Positions 9,275 to 19,114 of a stretch of 64,000 nt of DNA are shown here, piece by piece. The DNA comes from Affinirhizobium lemnae (GTDB lineage: Bacteria; Pseudomonadota; Alphaproteobacteria; Rhizobiales; Rhizobiaceae): assembly GCF_022968395.1 (NCBI RefSeq), contig NZ_JALJQZ010000008.1:92602-156601 (forward strand). Reading direction: 5' to 3'. The notes below the pieces were generated by a model that was not told where the DNA came from, did no database searches, and was given only the letters and a program-made list of their open reading frames with translations. Within the stretch, counting starts at the first letter, position 1. Each line of letters opens with the position of its first letter. The position numbers and the translations under genes were made by a program.

Positions 9275-10786
9275 TCATGCCGCAATCCCCGCCATCATCA
9301 GGCCAAGTGTCTGTTCGTCCGCTTCCGGCGTTTTTTCGCCGACGATCCTGCCCGCGAACATGACGATGATACGGTCGGACAGCGAGCGGATCTCGTCGAG
9401 CTCGACCGAGACAAGCAGGATCGCCTTGGAGGCATCCCGCATTTCAACGATGCGCCGGTGAATGAACTCGATGGCACCAATATCGACGCCGCGTGTCGGC
9501 TGGCCGATGATCAGTGCTTTCGGATCGCGTTCGATCTCGCGGGCAACGACGATCTTCTGCTGGTTGCCGCCGGAGAAATTGGCGGTCTTGAGCCGCGGGT
9601 TCGGCGGCCGAATGTCATACTTCTCGATCTTCTCAACAGCTTCCGCTTGGATGGCCTTCAGGTCGAGCAGGGCGCCTTTGCCGTATTTCGGATCGCGGTG
9701 ATAGCCGAGGACGGCATTTTCGTACTCCTCGAACTTCAGCACGAGACCCATGTGGTGCCGGTCTTCAGGAATATGCGCAAGCCCCAGTTCACGCAGGCGT
9801 GCAGGGTCTGCATTGGCAATGGGCTTGCCATCGATGAGGATTTCGCCGGAGGAGGGTTTGCGGATACCTGCAATGGCCTCTAGCAATTCCGATTGGCCGT
9901 TTCCGGCAACGCCTGCAATACCGACGATCTCGCCTTCTCGCACATCGAAGGAGACATTGTCGACCATGGTCACGCCACGGCTGTCCTTGACGGTCAGGTT
10001 CTTGACCGACAGCAGGATCTTGCCGGGATTGGCTTCGCCCTTTTCCACTCGAAGCAGCACGCGGCGACCGACCATCAGTTCCGCCAGTTCTTCCACCGTC
10101 GTCTCGGCAGTCTTGCGCGTCGCCACCATCTCGCCGCGGCGCATGACGGAAACCTCATCAGTGATCGCCATGATCTCGCGCAGCTTGTGGGTGATGAGAA
10201 TGATCGTCTTGCCCTGGTCGCGCAGGACTTTGAGTACCTTGAACAGGTGGTCCGCTTCGGCAGGAGTCAGAACGCCGGTCGGTTCATCCAGAATGAGGAT
10301 GTCTGCGCCGCGATAGAGAGCTTTGAGGATTTCCACGCGCTGCTGCGTTCCGACGGGCAGGTCTTCGATCACGGCATCGGGGTTGACCTTCAGGTCGTAC
10401 TCGTCCTCCAGGCGCTTCAATTCCTTGCGCGCCGACGAAACCCCCTTGGCCAGCAATTGCCCGCCTTCTGCGCCCAGCATGATGTTTTCCAGAACCGTGA
10501 AGTTCTCGACCAGCATGAAATGCTGGTGCACCATGCCAATGCCGGATGCGATGGCCGTCTGGCTGTCCTTGATGCTTAAGGCCTGGCCGTTGATGCGGAT
10601 CTCCCCGCTATCGGCCTGGTAGAAGCCGTAGAGAATGGACATGAGTGTGGATTTACCGGCACCGTTTTCCCCGATGATGCCGTGAATTGTGCCCTTTTCC
10701 ACCTTCAGGTGGATATTCTTGTTGGCATGAACAGCACCGAAACTCTTGTCGATGCCCACCAGTTCGATCGCTGGGTTATGGCTCAC
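9275..10786 (-). CDS. Nucleoside ABC transporter ATP-binding protein (two fused ATPase domains)
   Basis: The protein has 503 residues with two nucleotide-binding domains, as in RbsA-type importers. The N-terminal Walker A is GENGAGKST at 39-47, with a degenerate signature ([10 protein letters not shown]) before LILDEPT. The C-terminal half has GVAGNGQSE in place of a classic Walker A and FSGGNQQK before [12 protein letters not shown] chose the GTG at 10786 because the family N-terminus begins just there and a GGAAAGG lies upstream. An ATG 11 codons earlier is the alternative. Confidence 0.9.
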   Translation of the reverse strand: MSHNPAIELVGIDKSFGAVHANKNIHLKVEKGTIHGIIGENGAGKSTLMSILYGFYQADSGEIRINGQALSIKDSQTAIASGIGMVHQHFMLVENFTVLENIMLGAEGGQLLAKGVSSARKELKRLEDEYDLKVNPDAVIEDLPVGTQQRVEILKALYRGADILILDEPTGVLTPAEADHLFKVLKVLRDQGKTIILITHKLREIMAITDEVSVMRRGEMVATRKTAETTVEELAELMVGRRVLLRVEKGEANPGKILLSVKNLTVKDSRGVTMVDNVSFDVREGEIVGIAGVAGNGQSELLEAIAGIRKPSSGEILIDGKPIANADPARLRELGLAHIPEDRHHMGLVLKFEEYENAVLGYHRDPKYGKGALLDLKAIQAEAVEKIEKYDIRPPNPRLKTANFSGGNQQKIVVAREIERDPKALIIGQPTRGVDIGAIEFIHRRIVEMRDASKAILLVSVELDEIRSLSDRIIVMFAGRIVGEKTPEADEQTLGLMMAGIAA

Positions 10787-10819
10787 GCGTCTTGCCTTTC
10801 CTTTCCGGAAGCCGGACAT

Positions 10820-10863
10820 GAAGAGGGCGTATGATGCACCGTTTGCACCATACGCCCCCTCGC
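10820..10863 (-). terminator. Intercistronic hairpin between the binding-protein and ATPase genes
   Basis: A long imperfect inverted repeat (GGGCGTATGaTGCA pairing with TGCAcCATACGCCC, one A/C mismatch) lies in the 82-base gap after the BMP binding-protein gene. No strong T-run follows. It may act as a partial terminator or protect the 3' end of the binding-protein message, as is common when that gene must be expressed more than the membrane subunits. That role is inferred. Confidence 0.6.
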
Positions 10864-10868
10864 GTTGA

Positions 10869-11861
10869 TTACATCGGGCAGCTGTTGCTCGACATGTAGT
10901 CGTGAACCTTGATCGTTCCCGCAATGATATCGGCCTTCGCCTTTTCGACGGCGGCCTTCATTTCCGGCGTTACCAGCTTGGCGTTGTTGTCGTCCATCGC
11001 GTAGCCGACGCCTTCTTCCTTTACGCCATTGGCCTGGATGCCGCCGGTGAACTTGTCCGAAGCGGTATCCTTGTAGGCGTTGTAGACAGCCAGATCGACG
11101 CGCTTGACCATCGAGGTCAGGACGGAACCCGGATGCAGGTGATTCTGGTTGGAATCCACGCCAATCGAAAGCTTCTTGTTGTCGGCTGCCGTCTGCAGAA
11201 CGCCGAGACCCGTTGCACCGGCTGCCGCGTAGATGACATCCGCGCCCTGGTCGATCTGGTTCTTCGTCAGTTCACCGCCGCGAACCGGGTCGTTCCATGC
11301 AGCACCAGTGGTGCCTGTCATGTTCTGCAAGACCTGGATCTTTGCATTTGCGGCCTTGGCGCCCTGGGCGTAGCCGCAGGCGAACTTGCGGATCAGCGGA
11401 ATGTCCATGCCGCCGATGAAGCCGACCTTGCCGGACTTCGAAGCCAGACCCGCCATGACGCCAACGAGGTAGGAACCTTCCTCTTCCTTGAAGACGACGG
11501 AGCGGACGTTAGGCAGCTTGACGACGGAGTCAACGATCACGAACTTGGTGTTCGGAAACTCAGCAGCGACCTTCTCCATGGCCGATGTCCAGGCAAAGGA
11601 CACGGCAACAACCGGGTTGAAGCCCTTGGAGGCGAAGTTGCGGATTGCCTGTTCGCCCTGCGTGTCGCTGGTCGGCTCGAAATCGCGGTAGTCGGTACCC
11701 GTTTCCTTCTTGAACTTCTCGGCGCCCTGATAGGCCGCTTCGTTGAAGGATTTGTCGAACTTGCCGCCCGTGCCGTAAACCAGCGCCGGCTTGACATCAG
11801 CGGCCAGAGCCGTGGTCGAAAGCGCGGCCAAGGCAAGAATTGAGAGAAGGGTTTTCTTCAT
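10869..11861 (-). CDS. BMP-family nucleoside-binding lipoprotein/periplasmic protein
   Basis: This is the substrate-binding subunit of the importer. The 330-residue protein starts with a signal peptide (MKKTLLSILALAALSTTALA), and the body has the BMP pattern: KPALVYGTGGKFDKSFNEAAYQG near the N-terminus and GADVIYAAAGATGLGVLQ in the middle. No lipobox cysteine follows the signal, so it is probably free in the periplasm. It is the first gene of the minus-strand operon that continues through three transporter genes to cdd, punA, deoC and deoA. Confidence 0.9.
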   Translation of the reverse strand: MKKTLLSILALAALSTTALAADVKPALVYGTGGKFDKSFNEAAYQGAEKFKKETGTDYRDFEPTSDTQGEQAIRNFASKGFNPVVAVSFAWTSAMEKVAAEFPNTKFVIVDSVVKLPNVRSVVFKEEEGSYLVGVMAGLASKSGKVGFIGGMDIPLIRKFACGYAQGAKAANAKIQVLQNMTGTTGAAWNDPVRGGELTKNQIDQGADVIYAAAGATGLGVLQTAADNKKLSIGVDSNQNHLHPGSVLTSMVKRVDLAVYNAYKDTASDKFTGGIQANGVKEEGVGYAMDDNNAKLVTPEMKAAVEKAKADIIAGTIKVHDYMSSNSCPM

Positions 11862-11994
11862 CGTGCAGCCCTATTATTTTTTGCGTTCATCATGGGTCCC
11901 CCCGCATGCCCTGTTCGAGGCATGTCTGCGGTCGCCAGCGGTTGTCTATTATGACTGGCTAGAGCCCATCCTTGCATGGCTGCGAAGGAAATTC

Positions 11995-12015
11995 ACCAGA
12001 AATTTTTCATCTGGT
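11995..12015. repeat. Inverted repeat upstream of the nucleoside importer operon
   Basis: ACCAGA at 11995-12000 and TCTGGT at 12010-12015 form a 6-bp inverted repeat with a 9-base AT-rich spacer, about 135 bases before the binding-protein start. It is a candidate operator for the operon; nothing in the sequence identifies the regulator. Confidence 0.3.
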
Positions 12016-12050
12016 AAAAAACGCAGATATTGTTGAAGGACTGCACAAAT

Positions 12051-12082
12051 AAAGCCGCGGAAGCGATGAATTCCGCGGCTTT
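12051..12082 (-). terminator. Rho-independent terminator of msrA
   Basis: A perfect 12-bp stem (AAAGCCGCGGAA with TTCCGCGGCTTT) encloses an 8-base loop. On the minus strand it is followed by TTTATTT, about 20 bases beyond the msrA stop. Confidence 0.88.
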
Positions 12083-12102
12083 CTGATCAGAATTTCGTCA
12101 GA

Positions 12103-12756
12103 TCAACGCTCGATCGGGCAGGAAACGCCGGTGCCGCGCAGGCCGCAATATCCACCGGGATTCTTGGCCAGATATTGCTGGTGATAGTCTTCGGCATAGT
12201 AGAACTCTTCCGCCGGCTTGATCTCAGTCGTGATCTGGGACCGGTTTCCGGCATCGTTCAGGGCTTGCTGGAAACGATCCCGTGCCGCTTCGGCCGCCGC
12301 CTGCTGTTCCGGACTGGTCGTGTAGATTGCCGAACGGTATGTCGTGCCGATATCATTGCCCTGCCGCATGCCCTGCGTCGGATCGTGCTCTTCGAAAAAG
12401 ATCTTCAGCAACTGATCGTAGGAAACCTGCGACGGATCGAACACGACTTTGACGATTTCCGTGTGCCCGGTCATGCCCGTTGTCGTTTCGTGATAGGTGG
12501 GGTTCCTGGTAATCCCTCCCTGATAACCGACAGCCGTGACCCAGACACCCGGCGTTTTCCAGAACAGACGCTCAGCGCCCCAGAAGCAGCCCATGCCAAC
12601 ATAGGCAATATTCAGATGATCGGGATAGGGACCCTTGAGAGGGTTGCCGTTGACGAAGTGATGCGTGGCGGTCGGCAGAGGGTCCGTGCGCCCCGGCAGA
12701 GCGGTGTCTGGCGTGGGCATGACCGTCTTCTTGTTGAACATGTCGATCAAAAACAT
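12103..12756 (-). CDS. msrA: Peptide methionine-S-sulfoxide reductase MsrA
   Basis: MsrA repairs oxidised methionine (S form) in proteins. The 217-residue protein has the catalytic motif G56-C-F-W-G60 (C57) and an EEHDPTQ segment. Two more cysteines near the C-terminus ([12 protein letters not shown]) are the resolving pair of the long, E. coli-like class. The N-terminal 45-residue extension is also typical of that class. It is a single gene with its own terminator. Confidence 0.95.
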   Translation of the reverse strand: MFLIDMFNKKTVMPTPDTALPGRTDPLPTATHHFVNGNPLKGPYPDHLNIAYVGMGCFWGAERLFWKTPGVWVTAVGYQGGITRNPTYHETTTGMTGHTEIVKVVFDPSQVSYDQLLKIFFEEHDPTQGMRQGNDIGTTYRSAIYTTSPEQQAAAEAARDRFQQALNDAGNRSQITTEIKPAEEFYYAEDYHQQYLAKNPGGYCGLRGTGVSCPIER

Positions 12757-12834
12757 CCTTGCCTCCTTGCGTGAGCCTGCTTCCGCATTCCGACAGATTC
12801 GGTGCGGAGAGGCGCTGTGCCCCCGGAATGGAGG

Positions 12835-13149
12835 CTAAACCAGCAATGCTTGCGGGCGCGGGCGACGGTAGCCGATCATCCAGAACAGGAGCGACAAACC
12901 GAGAAGAACGACAAAGGCCGGTTGTGCAATGATGACGGCAAGTCCGCTGCGCCAAGCTTCAGGGTGAATATAGTGTTCAACCCACTGCTTCGCTAGGGGG
13001 AGCGAATCCGGGCTTAACGCCAGCCAGTCCTGTTCGAAGCTGGTCAGGATGACTTTCGAAGATGCTACGGATACGATGGAATCAACGGTGCCGGCGGCAA
13101 TTGCCCCGAGGAGAAGAAGCAGGCTTAGGAAGCGCAAAAAGAACGCCAT
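12835..13149 (-). CDS. Small membrane protein of unknown function
   Basis: The 104-residue protein has two hydrophobic segments, one at the N-terminus (FFLRFLSLLLLLGAIAAGTV) and one near the C-terminus (PAFVVLLGLSLLFWMIGY), with a soluble part of about 50 residues between, and an arginine-rich tail. I chose the ATG at 13149 because the upstream in-frame extension is polar and would hide the signal-like N-terminus. I do not recognise the family. Confidence 0.55.
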   Translation of the reverse strand: MAFFLRFLSLLLLLGAIAAGTVDSIVSVASSKVILTSFEQDWLALSPDSLPLAKQWVEHYIHPEAWRSGLAVIIAQPAFVVLLGLSLLFWMIGYRRPRPQALLV

Positions 13150-13363
13150 CGGTGCGTGATCCCTCGAGCCGGACTGGATTTTCGCCAACCTATAGGTGTC
13201 TTCCGCGGATTGCAAACGCTGCATCGCAAGGCATGGATTTGAAGAGAGTTTGGGGACAGGTCACATTTCTTTCAGAATCGGGTTGATCCTTTGAAATTCA
13301 TCGGTATATATCCGCCCCGACCGCTGCTTCGCACAACACCGCAAGGCAGCCCTTGGATAGCAA

Positions 13364-13453
13364 GGACAGGTGGCCGAGTGGTTGAAGGCGCACGCCTGGA
13401 ACGCGTGTATACGTGAAAGCGTATCGAGGGTTCGAATCCCTCTCTGTCCGCCA
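13364..13453 (+). tRNA. tRNA-Ser (anticodon GGA)
   Basis: This 90-base type II tRNA has the acceptor GGACAGG paired with CTGTCC plus a G-U pair, the anticodon loop CTGGAAC giving GGA, a long variable arm, the T-arm GGGTTCGAATCCC and an encoded CCA. The rest of the 350-base gap around it (13150-13574) shows no gene. Confidence 0.97.
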
Positions 13454-13574
13454 TCCCGCCGATGTTCCGAAATATTGACGATTTGAGCACCACGCAGTCA
13501 CCAGCGTCGCTCGTCTAACGGAACGAATCGCGCGGTCATGATGTTCTGTGTCATCCAACGCCGGAGACACCCTC

Positions 13575-14078
13575 ATGAAGTTGCTGATCGCCGCAGTGCT
13601 CGCATTTTCCTGTCTTTCTGTTGAAACCGCATCCGCATCCGAAGAGCAATTTCTGAAATCCATCGAGGGGCGGTGGACCGGTGGCGGGCTCGTTCTTCGA
13701 GAACTTGGCGGACAGAAGGTCAATGTGACCTGCAACATGCAGTCGAAGGCGAATGCTTCACGCTTCCAGATGGACGGATCCTGTCGCGCACTGGTGGTGA
13801 TATCGCGCGGCTTCAATGCCAATGTCACGGCATCCGGCGCCCGCTATTCCGGAACCTATGTTGGCGTGTCTGGAAAGCCGTCAACACTCGTCGGGTCGCG
13901 CTTCGGCAATACCATCAGCTTTGATGTGACCTGGGCCAACGTGGTCTATGGCGATCGGAAGGCGAGGATGGAGGTTCGAAAGGTTGGGGCCAACGGTCTC
14001 CAGATCCGGACCATCGACAAGGACCCGAAGTCGGGCAAGAGCATCGTTACCACGCAGCTCAATCTGAAAAAGAGCTGA
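13575..14078 (+). CDS. Secreted protein of unknown function
   Basis: The 167-residue protein begins with a signal peptide (MKLLIAAVLAFSCLSVETASA) and continues as a soluble domain rich in beta strands (WTGGGLV, ASGARYSGTYVGVSG, NTISFDVTW). Two cysteines (in VTCNMQ and GSCRAL) could form a disulfide. I chose the ATG at 13575 since it gives the signal peptide directly. I do not recognise the family; the pattern resembles small periplasmic beta-barrel proteins of rhizobia. It converges on the aspartyl protease gene. Confidence 0.6.
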   Translation: MKLLIAAVLAFSCLSVETASASEEQFLKSIEGRWTGGGLVLRELGGQKVNVTCNMQSKANASRFQMDGSCRALVVISRGFNANVTASGARYSGTYVGVSGKPSTLVGSRFGNTISFDVTWANVVYGDRKARMEVRKVGANGLQIRTIDKDPKSGKSIVTTQLNLKKS

Positions 14079-14093
14079 ATCCGGTTTTCGCTT

Positions 14094-14615
14094 CTACTGG
14101 ACGAGCCTTAGTGAGCCGTCGGCGACCTGAAACGACGAGAGCCGTTTCAGAAAACTCATGCCAATGAGAGTGCCGCTGAGAGCATCATCCTTGAGAACCA
14201 TTGCATCGACGCCAGTGACCCGGATGCTGCCGATCTCCACCCTGTCAAGACGCACCAGAGCGCCTTTGGTCGAGCCGTTCGCGGTGCTGATGGCATAGCG
14301 GTAGTCAAGAGAATTGCTGGAGAAGCCGAGCCGTTTTGCCGTCGCTTCGTTGATGGCGATAGAGGATGCACCAGTGTCGATCATCCCCTCCACGGGCTTG
14401 CCATTCAAGCGGAAGGTTGCCTGAAAATGCCCACGAGCATCGGCACTGAGTGTGACGCCCAAACCACTGCCTGTGGCTGCGCCTTGCCCGGAAGCGGAGC
14501 GTAAAGCAGCGGTTCCTTCCTGCGATGCAGGCTTGGATTGCGTAAGGCCCATCACATAAGGGATCTGCGATGCAGCTGCGGCGACAAAGCTTAACAGGAG
14601 GACGAAGCGCAGCAT
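14094..14615 (-). CDS. TIGR02281-type clan AA retropepsin-like aspartyl protease
   Basis: The 173-residue protein has an N-terminal membrane anchor or signal (about 1-22), a low-complexity linker, and a single retropepsin-like domain with the catalytic D80-T-G-A-S84. The partner motif LSGTLIGMSFLKRL near the end matches the ILGxxFL-type strand. The family acts as a homodimer in the periplasm or at the membrane; the substrate is unknown. Confidence 0.8.
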   Translation of the reverse strand: MLRFVLLLSFVAAAASQIPYVMGLTQSKPASQEGTAALRSASGQGAATGSGLGVTLSADARGHFQATFRLNGKPVEGMIDTGASSIAINEATAKRLGFSSNSLDYRYAISTANGSTKGALVRLDRVEIGSIRVTGVDAMVLKDDALSGTLIGMSFLKRLSSFQVADGSLRLVQ

Positions 14616-14671
14616 GGGAACCTTGACTATTATGATTGTCGACGAACCCTACATCACAAGGTTGAACGAAA

Positions 14672-14704
14672 AACGCCCGCAGCGATGAACGGCGGGCGTT
14701 ATTT
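14672..14704 (-). terminator. Rho-independent terminator of upp
   Basis: AACGCCCGC at 14672-14680 pairs with GCGGGCGTT at 14692-14700. On the minus strand the stem is followed by a TTTT run, about 25 bases after the upp stop. Confidence 0.85.
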
Positions 14705-14724
14705 CAGTCGTGGTTAACGGCAGC

Positions 14725-15354
14725 TTACTTTGTGCCGTACATGCGGTCGCCGGCATCGCCGAGACCTGGCATGATATAGCCCTTCTCGTTCAGATGGCTG
14801 TCGATAGAGGCGGTGAAGATCGGCACATCGGGATGTGCTTCCTGGAAATTCTTGATGCCTTCCGGCGCTGCCAACAGGCACAGGAAGCGAATGTTCCTCG
14901 CGCCGCGCTCCTTGAGCTTCTCGATGGCTGCAATGGATGAATTGCCGGTGGCCAGCATCGGGTCGACGACGATGACCAGGCGCTCTGCAAGATTCTCCGG
15001 AGCCTTGAAATAATATTCGACGGCTTCAAGCGTTTCGTGATCACGATAGACGCCGACATGGGAGACGCGGGCAGCCGGCACGAGTTCCAGCATCCCTTCC
15101 AGGAGACCATTGCCAGCCCGCAGAATGGAGGCGAAGACAAGCTTCTTGCCTTCCAGGATAGGCGACTGCATCTCCGTGAGCGGCGTTTCGATCGTTTCCA
15201 TCGTCAGTTCGAGATCGCGCGTGACCTCATAGCAGAGGAGAGTCGAGATCTCCCGAAGCAGCCGGCGAAAACTCGAGGTCGAGGTTTCCTTGCGCCGCAT
15301 GATGGTCAGCTTGTGCTGCACCAGAGGATGATTGATGACTGTCACGCCGTCCAT
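14725..15354 (-). CDS. upp: Uracil phosphoribosyltransferase Upp
   Basis: The enzyme salvages uracil with PRPP to form UMP. The 209-residue length is standard. The PRPP motif is [11 protein letters not shown] at 129-139, the flexible-loop region is ILRAGNGL at 77-84, and the C-terminal uracil site is PGLGDAGDR. It stands apart from the upstream add-deoB pair by about 70 bases and may have its own promoter. Confidence 0.96.
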   Translation of the reverse strand: MDGVTVINHPLVQHKLTIMRRKETSTSSFRRLLREISTLLCYEVTRDLELTMETIETPLTEMQSPILEGKKLVFASILRAGNGLLEGMLELVPAARVSHVGVYRDHETLEAVEYYFKAPENLAERLVIVVDPMLATGNSSIAAIEKLKERGARNIRFLCLLAAPEGIKNFQEAHPDVPIFTASIDSHLNEKGYIMPGLGDAGDRMYGTK

Positions 15355-15427
15355 GAGAACCTGCCTTCGCTCTTCTTATTTCTCTTGTCGTTTCTTCATC
15401 TACGCAAATGCGCAGCTTCGCAAGACA

Positions 15428-16444
15428 TCAACCGCCGTTTGAGCCGCCATCCCCAGCCGTGTCTTCCACGGATTGATCAAACCGTGCAAGAAGTGATGCT
15501 CTGGTAGACGCGTCCACGAATGCCGATTCCAGCGCTGTCCGTGTCATCGCGTTGAGCTGGTGATCGGTCAGTTTCATGATGGTGGAAGCGATCTCGTATT
15601 CCCGAGCCAGCGATGTACCGAAAAACGGCGGATCGTCAGAGTTGATGCAGACCCGGACGCCTGCCTCGATCAGCTGCGGCAAGGGATGGCTCTCAAAGCT
15701 CGGAAACACATTCAACGCCACGTTGGAGCCTGGGCAGACTTCCAGTACCACCTGTTCACGGACCAGCCGTTCGATGAGAGAGGGATCCTCGATCGAGCGA
15801 ACGCCGTGACCGATGCGCGCCGGATGAATGAGATCCAGAGCATCGGTTACGCTGAAGGCACCGCAGACCTCGCCCGCGTGAATGGTGAGACCGAGTCCGG
15901 CCTCCCGCGCGATATCGAAGGCTGACGCATAATCTGCCACGCGGTTCATCCGCTCTTCACCGGCCAGATTGAAGCCAGTGATGAGCGGGTTGCGGCTTGC
16001 TGCCGCATAGCGGGCAGCCTTGACGACGCTTTCCGGACCAAAGTGACGCTCGCCCGTGACGATGATGCGTGTTTCGATGCCGGTCTTCTCCCGTGCCGAA
16101 TGAATGCCCTGGCAGATGCCTGCCAGATAGGCGTCCGCGCCAAGGCCGATGCGGTCTCCATGGTCCGGCGAGACGATGATTTCGCTATAGATTGTGTTGA
16201 TGGCTGCCAGCTCGGTCAGATAGGTCTCGGTCAGCAGCGCATAATCGGCCTCGGTGCGAAACAGGGCAGCAACCCGATCATAGGCCTTGATGAACTCGGC
16301 GAAATCAGTCCACGCGTAAGTATCTCCTGCCATGAAACTGGAGGGATCGACGCCATACCGACGCGCCTGTGCAATGGCGAGGGTGGGCGGCGCAGCGCCC
16401 TCGATGTGGCAGTGGATCTCTGCCTTCAGGAGATGGTGTGTCAC
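15428..16444 (-). CDS. add: Adenosine (or adenine) deaminase
   Basis: A zinc-dependent deaminase of 338 residues with the metal motif H11-C-H13-I-E-G, the catalytic HAGE at 189-192, GHGVR at 212-216, CPGSN at 237-241 and SDDP at 269-272. These are shared by adenosine deaminases and the related adenine deaminases; the HxHxEG form leaves some doubt. Adjacency to deoB in a pentose and nucleoside salvage block favours adenosine. Its ATG overlaps the deoB stop by 4 bases. Confidence 0.85.
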   Translation of the reverse strand: MTHHLLKAEIHCHIEGAAPPTLAIAQARRYGVDPSSFMAGDTYAWTDFAEFIKAYDRVAALFRTEADYALLTETYLTELAAINTIYSEIIVSPDHGDRIGLGADAYLAGICQGIHSAREKTGIETRIIVTGERHFGPESVVKAARYAAASRNPLITGFNLAGEERMNRVADYASAFDIAREAGLGLTIHAGEVCGAFSVTDALDLIHPARIGHGVRSIEDPSLIERLVREQVVLEVCPGSNVALNVFPSFESHPLPQLIEAGVRVCINSDDPPFFGTSLAREYEIASTIMKLTDHQLNAMTRTALESAFVDASTRASLLARFDQSVEDTAGDGGSNGG

Positions 16445-17661
16445 AGGAAGCTCCGTCCGTGTCTGCCTGCCGGAATGCCGAGATGCGCGGCAATGGTTTC
16501 GCCGATATCGGCATAGGTGCCGCGAATGCCGATGGTCCGTGAGCCCAATCCTTGCCCGAAGGCCAGAACTGGAACCCTTTCGCGCGTATGATCGGTTCCG
16601 CGCCAGGTCGGGTCACAGCCATGGTCCGCGGTCAGGATCAGAAGATCGCCCGGACCCAGCTTGCGGCTGACTTCGCCAAGTCGCGCATCGAAGGCCTCCA
16701 GTGCTGCAGCATAGCCCGGGACATCGCGTCGGTGGCCATAGAGCATGTCGAAATCGACGAAATTGGTGAAGACGAGATCGCCGTCCTGAGCCTCATCGAT
16801 AACGCTGAGTGTCGCATCCATCAGGGCCATGTTGCCGTTTGCCTTGATGATACGGGAGACACCCTGATGAGCAAATATGTCTCCGATCTTGCCGACGGCG
16901 TGAACGCTGCGTCCGGCTTCGACGAGCCGGTCCAGCAGGGTGGGTTCTGGTGGAAGAACGGAAAAATCCCGGCGGTTCCCGGTCCGCTCGAAAGTCGAAG
17001 CACTTTCGCCAATGAAGGGCCGTGCGATCACGCGCCCGATATTGAGGGGGTCCAGCAGGGTTCGAACGGTTTCGCACAGTTTCAACAGTCGCTCGAGTCC
17101 AAAATGGGTCTCATGCGCGGCGATCTGGAATACTGAATCGGACGATGTGTAGCAGATTGGCTTTCCGGTGCGGATGTGCTCTTCGCCCCATTGGGCGATG
17201 ATCTCCGTTCCCGATGCATGGCAATTGCCAAGAATACCCGGAACTTCAGCCTCTCGACAGATAGCCGCAACCAGTTCAGGAGAGAAAGCGTCGCCTTCCG
17301 TCGGGAAATAACCCCAGTTGAACGTCACAGGAACGCCTGCGATTTCCCAATGGCCGGACGGTGTATCCTTGCCACGCGATACCTCGCTTGCTGCGCCGTA
17401 GAGTCCGTAAAGCTTTTCCGGAACCGGCATTCCTGCCGGAAAGGCGCCCGTCGAGAGCTTGGCCGCATGAAGCAGGCCGAGTGCCGACATGTTCGGAAGC
17501 TTCAGCGGCCCTTCACGCAGGCCTTTTCGGTCTGCGGCTCCGCCTGCGCAGTATTCGGCAATGTGGCCAAGGGTGTCTGCCCCAAGATCTCCATAGCGAT
17601 CTGCATCGCGCGCACCGCCTATGCCGAAGGAATCCAGAACAAAAAGAAAAGCACGCGCCAT
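16441..17661 (-). CDS. deoB: Phosphopentomutase DeoB
   Basis: It interconverts (deoxy)ribose-1-phosphate and -5-phosphate, linking the phosphorylases DeoA and PunA to DeoC. The 406-residue protein is of the alkaline phosphatase superfamily: the metal aspartate is in [12 protein letters not shown] near residue 10, and the second metal cluster is [18 protein letters not shown] near the C-terminus. Two adjacent ATGs (17664 and 17661) follow an AGGTGA; I chose the second for spacing. It heads the deoB-add pair. Confidence 0.95.
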   Translation of the reverse strand: MARAFLFVLDSFGIGGARDADRYGDLGADTLGHIAEYCAGGAADRKGLREGPLKLPNMSALGLLHAAKLSTGAFPAGMPVPEKLYGLYGAASEVSRGKDTPSGHWEIAGVPVTFNWGYFPTEGDAFSPELVAAICREAEVPGILGNCHASGTEIIAQWGEEHIRTGKPICYTSSDSVFQIAAHETHFGLERLLKLCETVRTLLDPLNIGRVIARPFIGESASTFERTGNRRDFSVLPPEPTLLDRLVEAGRSVHAVGKIGDIFAHQGVSRIIKANGNMALMDATLSVIDEAQDGDLVFTNFVDFDMLYGHRRDVPGYAAALEAFDARLGEVSRKLGPGDLLILTADHGCDPTWRGTDHTRERVPVLAFGQGLGSRTIGIRGTYADIGETIAAHLGIPAGRHGRSFL

Positions 17662-17774
17662 CATTTCACCTGTGAGGGGACGAATTTACGAACACTGGTC
17701 CGCATTCTTCCTTCTTATACAGTGCTGCCTCAAGCAGCAAATCCGGTATCACGTCGGCTACCAAGGTACTTGGA

Positions 17775-18392
17775 TTAGCAATCGCCACATGCGATGGAGT
17801 CGCCCATTCTTTGCCGGTAAAAGTAGCTTCGGGATATTGTGATGGAGCGTGTCGCGGATGATAGAACCGGCGTCAGCATGAACAGCTCATGGGGTACGGA
17901 AAGTTCTGACCGAACCAGAAAGGAGTTGGCCGTTTTCAGCTCCGTCGGCACACCCGTTACCGTCGCGCCGACAGTGTAAGGCCTACCGCCACCCTGGTCC
18001 CACGACCAGACGACTTTAGGCGTTCCTGTTGAATCGACAGATATACCAGTGATCTTGAGTTTCAGGTTGGTCGTGCTGGTATTGTAGGGTACGAAGATTG
18101 CCTTGCTGACGTCGATCATGCTTGCGAGGTAGAGCTTCGTCACGCTTGTCTGCTGCGTGACAAGGTCGGCGACCGTGCCGGTAGCCTTGGTCACCCGCTT
18201 GGAGACGCTGAGGCCTATCGTCAGCTCGAAGCAGGTTATGTAGATCGCGATGAGGATTGGTGCGAGGATGGCAAACTCCACCGCCCCAACCCCGCGCCGA
18301 TCACCCAGCAGACGCTGTAACTGCAGAATGACACCGTGAAAAGCGGAAACGTCCGATCTCATATCACGAAGCTGCCTTCCGAAGATCCTCAT
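17775..18392 (-). CDS. TadE/TadF-like pseudopilin
   Basis: The 205-residue protein has one N-terminal hydrophobic segment preceded by VGAVEFAILAPILIAIYITCFEL, the TadE pattern with the conserved glutamate. The rest is a predicted extracytoplasmic domain. The ATG at 18392 overlaps the stop of the preceding TadE gene by 4 bases. Tad systems use TadE and TadF as minor pseudopilins, so it likely serves the pilus system encoded next door. Confidence 0.8.
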   Translation of the reverse strand: MRIFGRQLRDMRSDVSAFHGVILQLQRLLGDRRGVGAVEFAILAPILIAIYITCFELTIGLSVSKRVTKATGTVADLVTQQTSVTKLYLASMIDVSKAIFVPYNTSTTNLKLKITGISVDSTGTPKVVWSWDQGGGRPYTVGATVTGVPTELKTANSFLVRSELSVPHELFMLTPVLSSATRSITISRSYFYRQRMGDSIACGDC

Positions 18393-19021
18393 GGATAATC
18401 CTCGTTCTGAAAGGCTGCTGTGGCAACGATTAGGAAATCGGTTGGGAGCGATCCGTCTGCGGGCCGGATGTTCGTGATGTAGGGCCGGATGAGATCCGTG
18501 ATAATCTGCCAGCGATAATAGGCACGGACGATGTTGATCGATTTCGGCCCGCCCGGGCTGTAGCCGAAGCTCGTTGGATCTATATCGGCGTAGGTGCTCG
18601 TTGATTTGCGGGGGATCGCGGTCGGGACAAGGGCAAAGGACGCAAAGCTGCGTACATCGAGATAAAGCTGTTTCGGCGTCGTGATCTCGGACGCAGAGCA
18701 TGAGATCATGATCGAGATCTCGTTGCAGAAGAGCTGGCGAAATTGTGTCTGGTTCTTGTCTGTCGTTCTACCGAGACCAGCCGTGATCTGCCCAGTACGC
18801 AACTGCCGCGCCAGCGTGTCGGTCGCGTTGCCAATAAGCTGTTCCGCAGTATAGGCAACGAATGTCTCGATGATCGCAAAGATGATCATAAAATAAGGAA
18901 TGGCCAGGATGGCGAACTCAATCGCTGCTGCGCCATCCTGCGATCGCCAGAACCTCCGTCGGGGGCCTTTTCGCGGGGCCTGGGCCGGAATGTTGGGCCG
19001 GGATCCGTGATCCTCACACAT
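18389..19021 (-). CDS. TadE-like pseudopilin
   Basis: A 210-residue protein with a basic N-terminus and the TadE segment GAAAIEFAILAIPYFMIIFAIIET near 30-53, then a soluble domain with two cysteines (LFCNEISIMISCSAS). Short type IV-prepilin-like processing is expected for this class. It is coupled by a 4-base overlap to the next pseudopilin and sits near the divergent pilus locus. Confidence 0.85.
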   Translation of the reverse strand: MCEDHGSRPNIPAQAPRKGPRRRFWRSQDGAAAIEFAILAIPYFMIIFAIIETFVAYTAEQLIGNATDTLARQLRTGQITAGLGRTTDKNQTQFRQLFCNEISIMISCSASEITTPKQLYLDVRSFASFALVPTAIPRKSTSTYADIDPTSFGYSPGGPKSINIVRAYYRWQIITDLIRPYITNIRPADGSLPTDFLIVATAAFQNEDYP

Positions 19022-19114
19022 GGCAGTAACGTCTCCGTGGAAGGCTCGACGCTATGCCGACTTTATTGAAATTCCGTTGCCGCAGTCGCTCTATTTGCAC
19101 CAGTAAGGAACAGC

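Noticed and set aside
13298..13828. Minus-strand frame across tRNA-Ser
   Set aside because: It covers a complete tRNA gene and the start of a secreted-protein gene; not credible as coding.
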